55,693 nucleotides of DNA from Pseudomonadota bacterium (GCA_021813805.1 JAKAJL010000026.1:1-55693), one strand, 5' to 3'; shown: positions 14,776 through 26,061, counted from the stretch's first letter. Program-made: numbers and translations. Notes: generated by a model from the sequence alone, not told the origin.

Positions 14776-15525
14776 TCAGTTGACGGTAAAACGCCCCGCG
14801 AAACGACCGATGATGCGGATGTCGTCCAGCGCCGCCTCATAGGGCGCATAGGACGAATTGGCGGAAATCACCCGCACCCGCATCGGCTCCGAGCCCATGA
14901 CGATCTGAAGCCTCTTGATCACCAGCCCGAAACCGTCCCACAGCGCGAATATGCCTTCCGGGCTCGGCGTGATGTAGCGCAGGTCGATGAAGACGCGGTC
15001 GCCTTCGAACAGGCGCGGCTCCATCGAATCCCCAATCACTTCAAAAACCCTGATGTGACGCGGCGAGGCGTGGAGCACGCCCTGAACGATCGAGGACGGC
15101 AGACTCCATTCCGCCGCGATTCCCTCCGCGGCGTAAGAATTGCCTTGCTCGTCATGGACGAAGGCCTCGACCGGCACGCCGCCGCCGCCCGCGCCGGCGC
15201 GCACGTCAACCTCGAGAATGGTCGAGCCCGCCTCGGTCGCGCCGTCCACGATTCTTTTGTCCACGCTGGTGTCGAGCCGCCGGCGCGGCGGTTTCTCCGG
15301 CGCGAATTCGCCGCCCGCCGTCTCGGCGCCGGTCAGAAGCCAGTCGAGCGAACGGCCCAGCGCCGCCGCCAGCTTGTTGAGCGCCGGCAAAGAACCGCCG
15401 CGCCCGCGCTTCAGCGCGTCGCGGACATAGGTCTCGCCCAGGCCGGCGAGTTTCGACAGGCCTTTCATGTCGAGGCCCTGCCGCTCCATCTCGGCTTTCA
15501 CGCGGTTGCGAATATTTTCATCCAT
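14776..15525 (-). CDS. Phage repressor, LexA/CI-type with S24 peptidase domain
   Basis: The 249-residue protein has an XRE helix-turn-helix at residues about 15-62 (M-K-G-L-S-K-L-A-G-L-G-E-T-Y-V-R) and a C-terminal S24 autocleavage domain. The nucleophile Ser167 is in G-D-S-M-E-P and the general base Lys204 in V-I-K-R-L. A Gly/Ala-rich region with A-G at about 110-111 is a plausible cleavage site. It would hold the element silent until RecA-dependent cleavage. The ATG at 15,525 is preferred over one at 15,537, because a 16-bp palindrome covers 15,527-15,542. Confidence 0.88.
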   Translation of the reverse strand: MDENIRNRVKAEMERQGLDMKGLSKLAGLGETYVRDALKRGRGGSLPALNKLAAALGRSLDWLLTGAETAGGEFAPEKPPRRRLDTSVDKRIVDGATEAGSTILEVDVRAGAGGGGVPVEAFVHDEQGNSYAAEGIAAEWSLPSSIVQGVLHASPRHIRVFEVIGDSMEPRLFEGDRVFIDLRYITPSPEGIFALWDGFGLVIKRLQIVMGSEPMRVRVISANSSYAPYEAALDDIRIIGRFAGRFTVN

Positions 15526-15526
15526 G

Positions 15527-15542
15527 ATGGGAATCATCCCAT
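15527..15542. promoter_or_regulatory. Repressor operator candidate O2
   Basis: ATGGGAATCATCCCAT carries perfect 6-bp arms around ATCA, with the shared core GGGAA-N4-CCC. It lies directly upstream of the preferred repressor start codon, so it is suited to autoregulation. Confidence 0.65.
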
Positions 15543-15562
15543 ATTAACTTTAAGCCCGCTAG

Positions 15563-15574
15563 AGGGAATTTGCC
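15563..15574. promoter_or_regulatory. Repressor operator candidate O3
   Basis: GGGAATTTGCCC matches the GGGAA-N4-CCC core of the two other palindromes (one arm mismatch). It ends 2 bp before the -35 box of the rightward promoter, a position suited to control by the adjacent repressor. Confidence 0.55.
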
Positions 15575-15576
15575 CA

Positions 15577-15606
15577 TTGACAGCCCAGCGATGTTCCTTT
15601 TATGTT
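15577..15606 (+). promoter_or_regulatory. Rightward early promoter candidate
   Basis: TTGACA (15,577-15,582) is a consensus -35 box. TATGTT (15,601-15,606) follows at 18 bp. It points to the two rightward phage genes at 15,657 and 16,193, and is flanked by repressor operator candidate O3. Confidence 0.6.
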
Positions 15607-15656
15607 CTCTTTCGCTGCGCAGTCAAGTTCTCCCTTCTCAACCTTTCAAGGCGGCC

Positions 15657-16166
15657 ATGACTTTCCCCGCGCCCTTCCGTGTCTTTTCGCCCTTCTCCTC
15701 CACCACCATCCTCGTCCCGCGCGCCGGCGCCCGGCCTTTGCGGGTCGAGACCGTCAAGCCCCGCGCCGCCGCGCCGAAGACCGGCTCGTTCGGCCTCAGC
15801 GCCGAGCCCCGCCCGGCCGCGCGAACGATCACGGTTCATGTTCCCGCGCCGCCGCCGGCGTCCGTGCTCTATGTCCCGACCCCGAAAGGCCTGGTGCGCT
15901 CGGAAGCCTACGAGGAATGGCTCGACCAGGCCGCGCGCCGGCTCAACGCCCAGAAGCCGGGCCGCATCGGCGCGGCTTATGCGCTGAAGGTCGTCGCGTC
16001 GCGCAACGCCCGAACCCGCCAGTTCGGCGCGCTGGAGCGCCCTCTGGTCGAGCTTCTCGCCCGCTGCCGGGTCATCCGCCGCGGCCTGTCGCCAGAGCAT
16101 TTCAGCGCAAGCTATGGCGCCGGCGCCGAATTGACGCTGACCGTGAGCGACTTTCTCTCCGCCTGA
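15657..16166 (+). CDS. RusA-like protein lacking the catalytic acids
   Basis: A Pro/Ala-rich N-terminal 60 residues precedes a domain that aligns by eye with RusA Holliday-junction resolvases: A-Y-E-E-W-L-D-Q-A (84-92), then N-A-R-T-R-Q-F-G-A-L (117-126) where RusA has R-R-R-D-L-D-N, and R-V-I-R-R (138-142) where RusA has a paired Asp. The family's metal-binding Asp residues therefore read Gln122, Gly124 and Arg141/142. If the homology is right, the protein is probably not a nuclease but could bind DNA structurally. It is the first gene behind the rightward promoter; the 169-residue product starts at the ATG following CAAGGCGGCC. Confidence 0.5.
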   Translation: MTFPAPFRVFSPFSSTTILVPRAGARPLRVETVKPRAAAPKTGSFGLSAEPRPAARTITVHVPAPPPASVLYVPTPKGLVRSEAYEEWLDQAARRLNAQKPGRIGAAYALKVVASRNARTRQFGALERPLVELLARCRVIRRGLSPEHFSASYGAGAELTLTVSDFLSA

Positions 16167-16192
16167 CCTTTCCTCAAGCTTCCGAGCGCCAA

Positions 16193-16879
16193 ATGAGCAG
16201 ACCGCGCAAGTGCAAAATCACCCTGCCCCGACTCGCCTCCCTCGAAACGCCGTCGCGCGAAAGCGCGCGACGCGCTTTGCAAAAATTCGAGCGCGCCGGC
16301 GCCCGCGCCCCCCAGGCGCCCAGCGTCGAACGACTGTTGCGGGCCGGCGGCGCCGCGCGTGTCGAGACCTTTTCCGAAGCGGTGGAAATTTCGCGCGGCG
16401 ACAAATTCGTCACCGAGACGGTCGATTGCGTTCGCATGCGGCTCGATGACGGGCCGCTGGCCCGGCTGCGCGACCGCAACCAGCTCGACCGCGCCGACAA
16501 GGCCCGAAATTTCGCCCTCGCCCAGGCCGGCGAGAAATATCGCGAAATTTTTTTTCGCGCCGGCCTCGATCCCCTGCGCACCCTCGATCCATCGCGGGAG
16601 GTCAACGCGGCTTTTTCCCCCAACGGCATGTGGCGTTGCGAGAGCCAGATCGAGAATCTGCAGAAGTTCCGCGCCGCGCGCGAGGCAATCCCCCAGGATT
16701 TCCGCGAACCGCTGGCCGCGATCGTGCTCGAAGACCGCGAGATCGTCGATGTCGGCCGCGAGATCGGCGCTTATAAGGACGCCAAAATGGCCGGCGCCGT
16801 CGCCCTCTTCATCCTGCGCCGCGGCCTCGCCGCCCTCGCCCGCCACTACCGGCTTATCTCTCCCTCCGCGGCCATCTAA
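16193..16879 (+). CDS. Phage-associated regulator-like protein (228 aa)
   Basis: A basic N-terminal 60 residues leads to a helical C-terminal domain resembling that of DUF6456-type alphaproteobacterial proteins: A-G-E-K-Y-R-E-I-F-F-R-A-G-L, F-R-A-A-R-E-A-I-P and a late V-D-V-G-R-E-I-G-A-Y-K-D. The family has been linked to transcriptional regulators; I give this with moderate confidence. It starts 26 nt after the RusA-like gene, in the same rightward unit. Its stop meets the meaB stop tail to tail, marking the right side of the element. Confidence 0.55.
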   Translation: MSRPRKCKITLPRLASLETPSRESARRALQKFERAGARAPQAPSVERLLRAGGAARVETFSEAVEISRGDKFVTETVDCVRMRLDDGPLARLRDRNQLDRADKARNFALAQAGEKYREIFFRAGLDPLRTLDPSREVNAAFSPNGMWRCESQIENLQKFRAAREAIPQDFREPLAAIVLEDREIVDVGREIGAYKDAKMAGAVALFILRRGLAALARHYRLISPSAAI

Positions 16880-17814
16880 GGCCGCTCCAATCGCCGCGTC
16901 AGTTCACGCGCGAAAAGCAGTTCGCGCGTGAACGGCCCCGCCGCGGAAACCTTTACTCCGGTAGCCCGCGCAAGACCTTCGCTGCCAAACCGGGCGCGGA
17001 TCGATTCCTCCACCCACGCCCTTTCCTGCGCCGCGCGGCGCGTCAGAAACGCGCCGCTGCGCTCCGCCCAGGCTCGGTGATCGGCCAGGGCCTGGTGCAA
17101 CTCCTCCATGCCGTCGCCGCGCGCCGCCGAGACCAGGATCACCGGAACCCGCCAGTCGTCGTCGCGCGCATACAGGGTCAGCGCGCCCTGGACTTCGCTT
17201 CTGGCCCGGCTGGCGGCCTCGCCCATATCGGCCTTGGTGACGAGGACGATATCGGGCAGCTCCATCACCCCCGCCTTCATGAACTGCAGGGAATCGCCCG
17301 AACCCGGCTGGACGCACAGTATCACTGTGTCCACGGCGAAGGAGATATCGGCTTCGGACTGGCCGATGCCGACGCTTTCGATCAGCACCCGGTCAAACAA
17401 GGCGCGCATCAGGGCGGTGGCGGCGATCGTCTGGTCGGACAAGCCGCCGAGCCGGTCGCGCGCGGCCATGGAGCGCACGAAAACGCCCTGGTCTTCGGGG
17501 TCGGTCGCCATGCGCGCGCGGTCGCCCAGCAGCGCGCCGCCGGTGCGCCGCGACGAGGGATCGACCGCGATCACCCCGACCGTCTCCCCGCGTCCGCGCC
17601 AGTCGCGCAGCAGCGCATTGGTCAGCGTCGATTTGCCGACCCCCGGCGGTCCGGTCAGCCCCGCCACATGGGCCCGGCTTTGCGCCAGCGCGGCGTCGAG
17701 TAATCGGGCCAGTTCCGCCGTCCCCTCATGGGTCTCGATCAGCGCCAGCGCCCGTGAAAGCCCGCGCTTGCCGGCTGCGGCGATGCTTTGGAGATCGGGA
17801 ACAGGCGCGGGCAT
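16876..17814 (-). CDS. meaB: Methylmalonyl-CoA mutase-associated GTPase MeaB/ArgK
   Basis: This is a G3E-type P-loop GTPase that protects or reloads adenosylcobalamin-dependent mutases. Walker A is G-P-P-G-V-G-K-S (55-62), switch region V-D-P-S-S (84-88), then I-E-S-V-G-I-G-Q-S-E and the base-specificity motif T-K-A-D. With the ATG at 17,814 it is 312 residues, normal for the family; an ATG at 17,850 would overlap the upstream yjbQ stop. No mutase gene is nearby. It is the first clear host gene right of the prophage, convergent with the phage gene ending at 16,879. Confidence 0.9.
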   Translation of the reverse strand: MPAPVPDLQSIAAAGKRGLSRALALIETHEGTAELARLLDAALAQSRAHVAGLTGPPGVGKSTLTNALLRDWRGRGETVGVIAVDPSSRRTGGALLGDRARMATDPEDQGVFVRSMAARDRLGGLSDQTIAATALMRALFDRVLIESVGIGQSEADISFAVDTVILCVQPGSGDSLQFMKAGVMELPDIVLVTKADMGEAASRARSEVQGALTLYARDDDWRVPVILVSAARGDGMEELHQALADHRAWAERSGAFLTRRAAQERAWVEESIRARFGSEGLARATGVKVSAAGPFTRELLFARELTRRLERP

Positions 17815-17833
17815 CAGACCTCGAAGAACAGGG

Positions 17834-18253
17834 TCACTCGCCCGTCGCATGCAAAACCACCTCGCGCTTATGCGCGGCGCGGCGGTGCTCGAACAGGTAA
17901 ATCCCCTGCCACGATCCGAGCAGCAGCTCGCCGTCGGCGAAGGGAATGGTCAGGCTCGCCGGCGTCAGCGCCGAGCGCAGATGCGCCGGCATGTCGTCGG
18001 GGCCCTCGTTCTCATGACGATAGAGGCCACGCCCTTCCGGCGCGATACGGTCGTAAAAGGCGAGCAGATCGTCGCAGACGGAAGGATCGGCGTTTTCCTG
18101 AATCAGCAGCGACGCCGAAGTGTGACGGCAGAAAACGGTCATCTGCCCGAGCGACAGGCCGCTGGCGCGCAAGAAATCGCGCGCTTCGCGGGTGAACTCG
18201 AAAAGCCCGCGCCCTCCCGTCGCAATCGAGATTTTTTGCTGAGCCTGGCGCAT
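17834..18253 (-). CDS. yjbQ: YjbQ-family protein (UPF0047)
   Basis: The 139-residue protein carries the UPF0047 signature: C-R-H-T-S-A-S-L-L-I-Q-E-N-A-D in the first half, N-E-G-P-D-D-M-P-A-H at about 85-94, and G-S-W-Q-G-I-Y-L-F-E-H near the end. Family members bind a metal through conserved His residues and have been reported with thiamine-phosphate synthase-type activity. The ATG at 18,253 gives the usual length. It lies just upstream of meaB and downstream of ppdK, all leftward, with an intergenic hairpin repeat between it and ppdK. Confidence 0.88.
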   Translation of the reverse strand: MRQAQQKISIATGGRGLFEFTREARDFLRASGLSLGQMTVFCRHTSASLLIQENADPSVCDDLLAFYDRIAPEGRGLYRHENEGPDDMPAHLRSALTPASLTIPFADGELLLGSWQGIYLFEHRRAAHKREVVLHATGE

Positions 18254-18280
18254 GGACGACCCTTCGTGACGAGCGGGATG

Positions 18281-18314
18281 CGGCCCCGCCACCCCGCAAA
18301 GCGGGGAGAGGGGG
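18281..18314. repeat. Intergenic GC hairpin, dispersed repeat type
   Basis: CCCCGC (18,292-18,297) pairs with GCGGGG (18,301-18,306) around AAA, within a C/G-run mosaic (…GCGGGGAGAGGGGGC). Similar sequences are widespread between genes in Hyphomicrobiales. It stands between ppdK and yjbQ and could weakly terminate ppdK transcripts, but there is no T-run. Confidence 0.5.
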
Positions 18315-18340
18315 CGACAACGCCGCAGGATTCGGACGGT

Positions 18341-21019
<2,679 letters not shown>

Positions 21020-21155
21020 GATCGTTTCCTCAGTGCCGCCAAAATCGTCCGGGCCGTCGCTCAGGGGCGCCGGAGCATGGTTGAGGGCTTCGGCCTTACC
21101 ATCTCGGCGGAGCAAAAGCCACGCGTCGGGCGCCTTTGCCGAACTAGACTAAAGG

Positions 21156-21725
21156 TCATGGGCGCAATTTCAGGCCCAGCGCGATCCAGCTCGCGCCATA
21201 GAAAACCAGATCGACGCCGAAAAGAACGCCCAGCACGAACAAGGTGTTGCCCGGCCAGCCGGCGAGAATGAGCGCGCCAAGCAGGGTGGTGACCACGCCC
21301 GCGAAAACGATATAGGCCTTCGGGCCCGCCGGCAGCTTGTAGCCGAGCCAGATGCGCGCGACGCCCGCGACCAGAAAGCCCGCGCCGACCAGCACCGTCA
21401 GCGCCGCGGCGGCGACCTCGGGCCGGGCCAGCGCGAAAGCGCCGAAGACCAGATAGAACAAGCCGCTGATAACCCAGAGGAAAAAGGCGGGCCAGTCGCG
21501 CGAGTTGAAGCCCAGGACAATCTCGAAGCCGCCGGCGAGGATCAGCATGAAGGCGACCATGAACACCACGGCCATGGTCGAAACCGTCGCCATGGTCAGG
21601 GCGATGACGCCGAAGGCGAGGCATAAGACGCCAAAGGCGAAAAACCAGCCCCAGCGCGCGCGCAGGCGGTGAATCGCCTCCCCGAGATTGTGACGCGGAT
21701 CCTGCCCCCGCATGCCCATGCTCAT
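21156..21725 (-). CDS. HdeD-family membrane protein (DUF308)
   Basis: The 189-residue protein has about six hydrophobic segments arranged as short repeated hairpins, for example F-G-V-L-C-L-A-F-G-V-I-A-L (32-44), and G-G-F-E-I-V-L-G-F followed by A-F-F-L-W-V-I-S-G-L. These are features of HdeD/DUF308, linked to acid or stress resistance in enterics. It lies alone between ppdK and the divergent dxs. The physiological role here is not evident. Confidence 0.82.
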   Translation of the reverse strand: MSMGMRGQDPRHNLGEAIHRLRARWGWFFAFGVLCLAFGVIALTMATVSTMAVVFMVAFMLILAGGFEIVLGFNSRDWPAFFLWVISGLFYLVFGAFALARPEVAAAALTVLVGAGFLVAGVARIWLGYKLPAGPKAYIVFAGVVTTLLGALILAGWPGNTLFVLGVLFGVDLVFYGASWIALGLKLRP

Positions 21726-21969
21726 GGCCCGCTCCGATGAAAAAGCAGCTTCGGCTGCGCCCAGAACCTGTCCAGATCAAATCCGCCGGCGGCCTGGCCG
21801 TCAAGCGATTCGGCTTTGACGCCTCGCACGTGAACTATGTAAGCCGGCGAAGCGAGCCGCCCCCGACGCGACCAAAGGACGGCGACAAAATGCCACGCCG
21901 CGATTGCCCGTCGCGCTTTCAGCGTGTAAAGCACCTTTTTCGCGCTTCTAGTCATGGGGGAGCGACATA

Positions 21970-23901
21970 TTGATCGAGTGCGCCGTGAACAATGTTTCGA
22001 CGACCCCAATCCTCGACCGGATAAAAATTCCCGCCGACCTGCGCAAGCTGTCGGAAACCGACCTGCGCGCCGTCGCCGAGGACCTTCGGCGCGCCACGAT
22101 CGACGCGGTTTCCACCACCGGCGGCCACCTCGGCTCCAGCCTGGGCGTCGTCGAACTGACCGTCGCGCTCCATTATGTCTTCGACACGCCGAAGGACCGG
22201 ATCGTCTGGGACGTCGGCCACCAGGCCTATCCGCACAAGATTCTCACCGGCCGGCGCGGGCGCATCAAGACCCTGCGCCAGGGTGGCGGCCTGTCCGGCT
22301 TCACCAAGCGCGCGGAGAGCGAATATGACGCTTTCGGCGCGGGCCATTCCTCGACATCGATTTCCGCCGGTCTCGGCATGGCGGTGGCGCGCGATCTCTC
22401 GGGCGGCGACAATCACGTCATCTCGGTGATCGGCGACGGCTCGCTGTCGGCTGGCATGGCCTATGAGGCGATGAACAACGCCGGCGCCTCGCACGCCCGC
22501 CTCATCGTCATCCTCAATGACAATGACATGTCGATCGCGCCGCCGGTCGGCGCAATGTCGGCCTATCTCGCCCGCCTGTCCTCGGGCCGCGCTTTCCTCA
22601 AGCTGCGCGACGCCGGCAAATCCATCGCCCGCCACCTGCCGAAAACCGTGGAACACGCGATCACCCGCGCGGTCGAGCACGCGCGGTCCTATGTCACCGG
22701 CGGCACCCTGTTCGAGGAACTCGGCTTCTATTACGTCGGCCCGATCGACGGCCATAATCTCGACCATCTGCTGCCGGTCCTGAAGAATGTCCGCGACGCC
22801 GACGTCGGCGGGCCGGTGCTGATCCATGTCGTGACCCAGAAAGGCAAGGGCTACGCGCCCGCCGAGGCCGCAGAGGACAAATATCACGGCGTCAACAAAT
22901 TCGACGTAGTGACCGGAACTCAGGTCAAGCCCAAGGCCAATGCGCCGTCCTACACCAAGGTTTTCGGCCAATCCCTGGTCAAGGAGGGCGAAAAGGACGA
23001 CAAGATCGTCGCCATCACCGCCGCCATGCCGACGGGAACCGGCGTCGACCTGTTCCAGCAGGCGTTCCCCAAGCGCAGCTTCGACGTCGGCATCGCCGAG
23101 CAGCATGCGGTGACCTTCGCCGCCGGCCTCGCGACGGAAGGGTTCAAGCCCTTCTGCGCCATTTATTCGACCTTCCTGCAGCGCGGCTACGATCAGGTCG
23201 TGCATGACGTGGCGATCCAGAACCTGCCGGTGCGCTTCGCGCTCGACCGCGCCGGCCTGGTCGGCGCCGACGGCGCGACCCATGCCGGCTCCTTCGACAT
23301 CGCATATCTCGGAATCCTGCCCAACATGGTGGTGATGGCCGCCGCCGACGAGGCGGAACTGGTCCATATGGTCGCGACCGCCGCAGCTTACGACAAGGGC
23401 CCGATCGCTTTTCGCTATCCGCGCGGAAACGGCGTCGGCGTCGATTTGCCGCAGGAGGGCCAGGCGCTCGAAATCGGCAAGGGCCGCATCGTCCGCCAGG
23501 GCGACACGGTCGCGATCCTGTCGCTCGGCGCGCGTCTCCCGGAAGCCCTCAGCGCCGCCGAAACGCTTGCGGCGCAAGGCGTATCCGCCACGGTCGCCGA
23601 CGCGCGCTTCGCCAAGCCGCTCGATGTCGAACTGATCCGCAAACTCGCTCGCACGCATGAGGCGTTGATCACCGTCGAGGAAGGCTCCATCGGCGGCTTC
23701 GGCTCCTTCGTCGCCCAGCAACTGGCCGAGGACGGCCTGCTCGACGGCGGCCTGCGCTTCCGCGCCTTGGCCCTGCCGGATGTCTTCCTCGACCATGACA
23801 AGCCGGAAACGATGTACGCCAGGGCCGGACTCGACGCGAAAGGCATTGTCGCCAAGGTTTTCGAAGCCCTCGGCCGTCCGACGGCGATCAAGACGGCGTG
23901 A
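21970..23901 (+). CDS. dxs: 1-Deoxy-D-xylulose-5-phosphate synthase
   Basis: This thiamine diphosphate enzyme opens the MEP isoprenoid pathway by condensing pyruvate and glyceraldehyde 3-phosphate. Motifs: the thiamine-binding block [17 protein letters not shown], the early G-G-H-L-G-S-S-L-G, and the catalytic Glu in I-A-E-Q-H-A-V. At 643 residues it has the usual length. The TTG start at 21,970 is supported by GGGGGAG 7 nt upstream. tlyA follows 18 nt downstream, a pairing common in alphaproteobacteria. The 244 nt upstream is shared with HdeD and contains no riboswitch I could recognise. Confidence 0.95.
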   Translation: MIECAVNNVSTTPILDRIKIPADLRKLSETDLRAVAEDLRRATIDAVSTTGGHLGSSLGVVELTVALHYVFDTPKDRIVWDVGHQAYPHKILTGRRGRIKTLRQGGGLSGFTKRAESEYDAFGAGHSSTSISAGLGMAVARDLSGGDNHVISVIGDGSLSAGMAYEAMNNAGASHARLIVILNDNDMSIAPPVGAMSAYLARLSSGRAFLKLRDAGKSIARHLPKTVEHAITRAVEHARSYVTGGTLFEELGFYYVGPIDGHNLDHLLPVLKNVRDADVGGPVLIHVVTQKGKGYAPAEAAEDKYHGVNKFDVVTGTQVKPKANAPSYTKVFGQSLVKEGEKDDKIVAITAAMPTGTGVDLFQQAFPKRSFDVGIAEQHAVTFAAGLATEGFKPFCAIYSTFLQRGYDQVVHDVAIQNLPVRFALDRAGLVGADGATHAGSFDIAYLGILPNMVVMAAADEAELVHMVATAAAYDKGPIAFRYPRGNGVGVDLPQEGQALEIGKGRIVRQGDTVAILSLGARLPEALSAAETLAAQGVSATVADARFAKPLDVELIRKLARTHEALITVEEGSIGGFGSFVAQQLAEDGLLDGGLRFRALALPDVFLDHDKPETMYARAGLDAKGIVAKVFEALGRPTAIKTA

Positions 23902-23919
23902 GCGCCAGGACCCGCGCAG

Positions 23920-24672
23920 ATGTCCCGCGCCGATGTGGCTTTGGTCGAATGCGGCCTTTTTCCCAGCCGCGCCAAGGCCCGCGAGGCGATCGAGGCCGGC
24001 CTCGTCACCCTTGACGGACGTCCGGTCGCCAAACCGTCCGAACCCATCCCGGAAGGCGCCCGGCTCGACGCCCGCCCGGCTTACCCCTGGGTGTCGCGCG
24101 GCGGCGTGAAGCTCGCGGCGGCGCTCGACGCTTTCGCACTCGATCCCGCCGGAAAACTGGCGCTCGACATCGGCGCCTCGACCGGCGGTTTTTCCGACGT
24201 CCTGCTGACGCGCGGCGTTATGCACATAACCTGCGTGGACGTCGGTCATGGCCAGCTTCACCCGAGGATCGCCCAGGATTCGCGGGTCAAATCGTTGGAG
24301 CGGCGCGACGCGCGAACCCTTTCTGGCGCGGACCTCCCCGCCCCGCCCCGGTTGATCGTCGGCGATGTGAGCTTCATTTCGCTGGAAAAGATCCTGCCGC
24401 CGGTCCTGGCGCTCGCGGCGCCGCAGGCCGAGGCCGTTTTCCTGATCAAGCCGCAGTTCGAGGTCGGGCCGGAACTGGTCAAAAAGGGTTTCGTTCGCGA
24501 CGAGTCGGCGCAAAAAGCGGCCTGCGACCGGATCGCGGCGCTGTTCCCAAAGCTCGGCTGGCAAGTGATCGGCGTGATCCTCTCCCCCATCGCAGGCGGC
24601 GACGGCAATCGCGAATTTCTGATCGGGGCCCGCCATAGCGTTTTCGAGCGAAATAGAGACCATTTCGCATGA
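23920..24672 (+). CDS. tlyA: TlyA-family rRNA (cytidine-2'-O)-methyltransferase
   Basis: The N-terminal S4 RNA-binding domain (residues about 3-60, A-L-V-E-C-G-L-F-P-S-R-A-K-A-R-E-A-I) is followed by an FtsJ-like methyltransferase with D-I-G-A-S-T-G-G-F-S-D-V-L-L (SAM site), V-D-V-G-H-G-Q-L and D-V-S-F-I-S-L. Family members 2'-O-methylate ribosomal cytidines; older databases call them hemolysin A. At 250 residues it is full length. It is co-transcribed with dxs. Confidence 0.9.
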   Translation: MSRADVALVECGLFPSRAKAREAIEAGLVTLDGRPVAKPSEPIPEGARLDARPAYPWVSRGGVKLAAALDAFALDPAGKLALDIGASTGGFSDVLLTRGVMHITCVDVGHGQLHPRIAQDSRVKSLERRDARTLSGADLPAPPRLIVGDVSFISLEKILPPVLALAAPQAEAVFLIKPQFEVGPELVKKGFVRDESAQKAACDRIAALFPKLGWQVIGVILSPIAGGDGNREFLIGARHSVFERNRDHFA

Positions 24673-24704
24673 AGAAAACGCGTCATGGCAATAAGAAGGA
24701 GCTT

Positions 24705-24730
24705 GGCTCCGATCCGTTCGGATCGGAGCC
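24705..24730. repeat. Perfect 11-bp inverted repeat between tlyA and the next gene
   Basis: GGCTCCGATCC and GGATCGGAGCC flank the loop GTTC. No T-run follows, and the ATG of the downstream methyltransferase lies 7 bp after it. AAGAAGGA sits upstream of the hairpin, so a folded hairpin could bring a ribosome site closer or hide the start. It may belong to a dispersed palindromic family. Confidence 0.65.
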
Positions 24731-24737
24731 ACCCGAC

Positions 24738-26015
24738 ATGATTGAACTCAACGCCGTCCTCGACGTCGAAAAGCTCGGCGCGCGCGGCGAGGGCGTGAGC
24801 CGTGGGCCGCATGGGCTCGTCTTCACCCCCTACGCCCTGCCCGGCGAAAAAATCCGCGCCGAAGTGGACGGCGAGCGCGGAAAGCTTATCGAGGTCCTGA
24901 CGCCCTCCCCCGACCGCGTCGCGCCGCTTTGCCCGCATTTCACGCATTGCGGCGGCTGCGCGGTCCAGACTCTTGCGGCGCCCGCCTATCGCGCCTGGAA
25001 GGGCGGCCTGGTCGCGGAGGCTCTGCGCAACGCCGCGCTCGCGGCGCAAGTCGCGCCGCTGGTCGCCGCCTGGGGCGTTGGGCGCCGGCGCGCCGCCTTC
25101 CATTCGCGCAACGACCAGCGCGGCGAGCCCCATGTCGGTTTTATGCAGGCGCGAAGCCATCGCATTTTCGAGCTTGAGTCCTGCCCGATCCTCGCCCCGG
25201 AAATGGCCGGCGCCCTCTCCGCCGCAGGGCGGGTCGCGGAAATCCTCAAAAGCCTAGACAAGCCGCTCGATCTCGTCGTCACCGCCTCGCTCGGCGGCCT
25301 CGATCTCGACCTGCGCGGCTGCGGCCAACTCGATTTTGCTCTCGAACAGGCTCTGATCGAGGCGGCGACTGAACTCGACCTCGCCCGCGTCTCGAACCAC
25401 GGCCTGCCGCTGGTCGAACGCCGCGCCCCGCAAATCGTCGTCGGCCGCGCCCGCGTCACCCCGCCGCCCGGCGCCTTTCTTCAGGCCACCGCCGCCGGCG
25501 AGGAGGCGTTGGCGCGCCTCGTCCTCGACGCCATGGGCGGCGCGAAAAGAACCGCCGACCTTTTCTGCGGCGTCGGAACCTTCGCGCTACGGCTGGCCGA
25601 AAAGGCTGAGGTTTTCTGCGCAGAGAGCGATGCGGGCGCTCTCGCCGCCTGCCTGCGCGGCGCGCGCGAAACGCAAGGCCTTCGGCTCGTCAATGGCGAG
25701 CGCCGAGACCTGTTCGACCGTCCGCTGCGCGCCGCCGAACTGGCGTCTTTCGACGCTGTCGTCTTCGACCCCCCCCGCGCAGGCGCGGAGGCGCAGGCGC
25801 GAGAGCTGGCGAAAAGCGACATCCCGACCCTCGCCGGCGTGTCCTGCAACCCCAAAACTTTCGCCCGCGACGCCAAAATCCTGATCGAGGGCGGCTATCG
25901 GCTCGAGCGTGTGACGCCGGTTGACCAATTCCTCTTTTCGCCCCATGTGGAGCTGGTCGGCGTGTTCCGCAAAGCGCCGCAAAGGCCCGCGCGCAAACGC
26001 CGCCTGCTCGGCTGA
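24738..26015 (+). CDS. RlmD/RumA-type RNA m5U methyltransferase
   Basis: This 425-residue class I SAM enzyme starts with a TRAM-like RNA-binding domain (L-D-V-E-K-L-G-A-R-G-E-G). The iron-sulfur cysteines appear in P-L-C-P-H-F-T-H-C-G-G-C and S-C-P-I-L. The SAM site is D-L-F-C-G-V-G-T-F, followed by F-D-P-P-R-A-G and the catalytic nucleophile in V-S-C-N-P-K-T-F. It probably methylates a 23S rRNA uridine. The in-frame ATG at 24,669 would place the hairpin at 24,705-24,730 inside the coding region; I prefer 24,738, where the TRAM domain begins. Confidence 0.87.
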   Translation: MIELNAVLDVEKLGARGEGVSRGPHGLVFTPYALPGEKIRAEVDGERGKLIEVLTPSPDRVAPLCPHFTHCGGCAVQTLAAPAYRAWKGGLVAEALRNAALAAQVAPLVAAWGVGRRRAAFHSRNDQRGEPHVGFMQARSHRIFELESCPILAPEMAGALSAAGRVAEILKSLDKPLDLVVTASLGGLDLDLRGCGQLDFALEQALIEAATELDLARVSNHGLPLVERRAPQIVVGRARVTPPPGAFLQATAAGEEALARLVLDAMGGAKRTADLFCGVGTFALRLAEKAEVFCAESDAGALAACLRGARETQGLRLVNGERRDLFDRPLRAAELASFDAVVFDPPRAGAEAQARELAKSDIPTLAGVSCNPKTFARDAKILIEGGYRLERVTPVDQFLFSPHVELVGVFRKAPQRPARKRRLLG

Positions 26016-26040
26016 TTGGGTGGAATGAGCGGTCTCCACT

Positions 26041-26061
26041 CCCTCCCCCTTGTGGGGAGGG
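26041..26061. repeat. C-run/G-run hairpin, dispersed intergenic repeat
   Basis: CCCTCCCC (26,041-26,048) pairs with GGGGAGGG (26,054-26,061) over CTTGT, followed by a G-rich tail to about 26,075. This mosaic is very common between genes in Hyphomicrobiales genomes. It separates the methyltransferase gene from the FAD oxidase gene. Confidence 0.6.

Larger units (their letters stand above)
1..16880. mobile_element. Prophage / GTA-like element (left end outside window)
   Basis: A contiguous block of head, packaging and tail genes reads leftward from 14,580, in the HK97/GTA order terS, terL, portal, protease, capsid, connectors, tail terminator, tail tube, chaperones, tape measure, tail tip. A phage repressor and two rightward phage genes follow up to 16,879. 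The next gene, meaB, is a host gene, so the right border lies near 16,880. No integrase, lysis module, replication gene or attachment repeat is visible, and the left end is not seen. Relatives include Rhodobacter-type gene transfer agents and their parent siphophages. The broken tail-tip gene and the hisC insertion suggest a defective or domesticated element; that is inference. Confidence 0.88.

Noticed and set aside
21952-24732. 926-codon leftward frame opposite dxs and tlyA
   Set aside because: It is antisense to two well-supported genes and has no recognisable motif.
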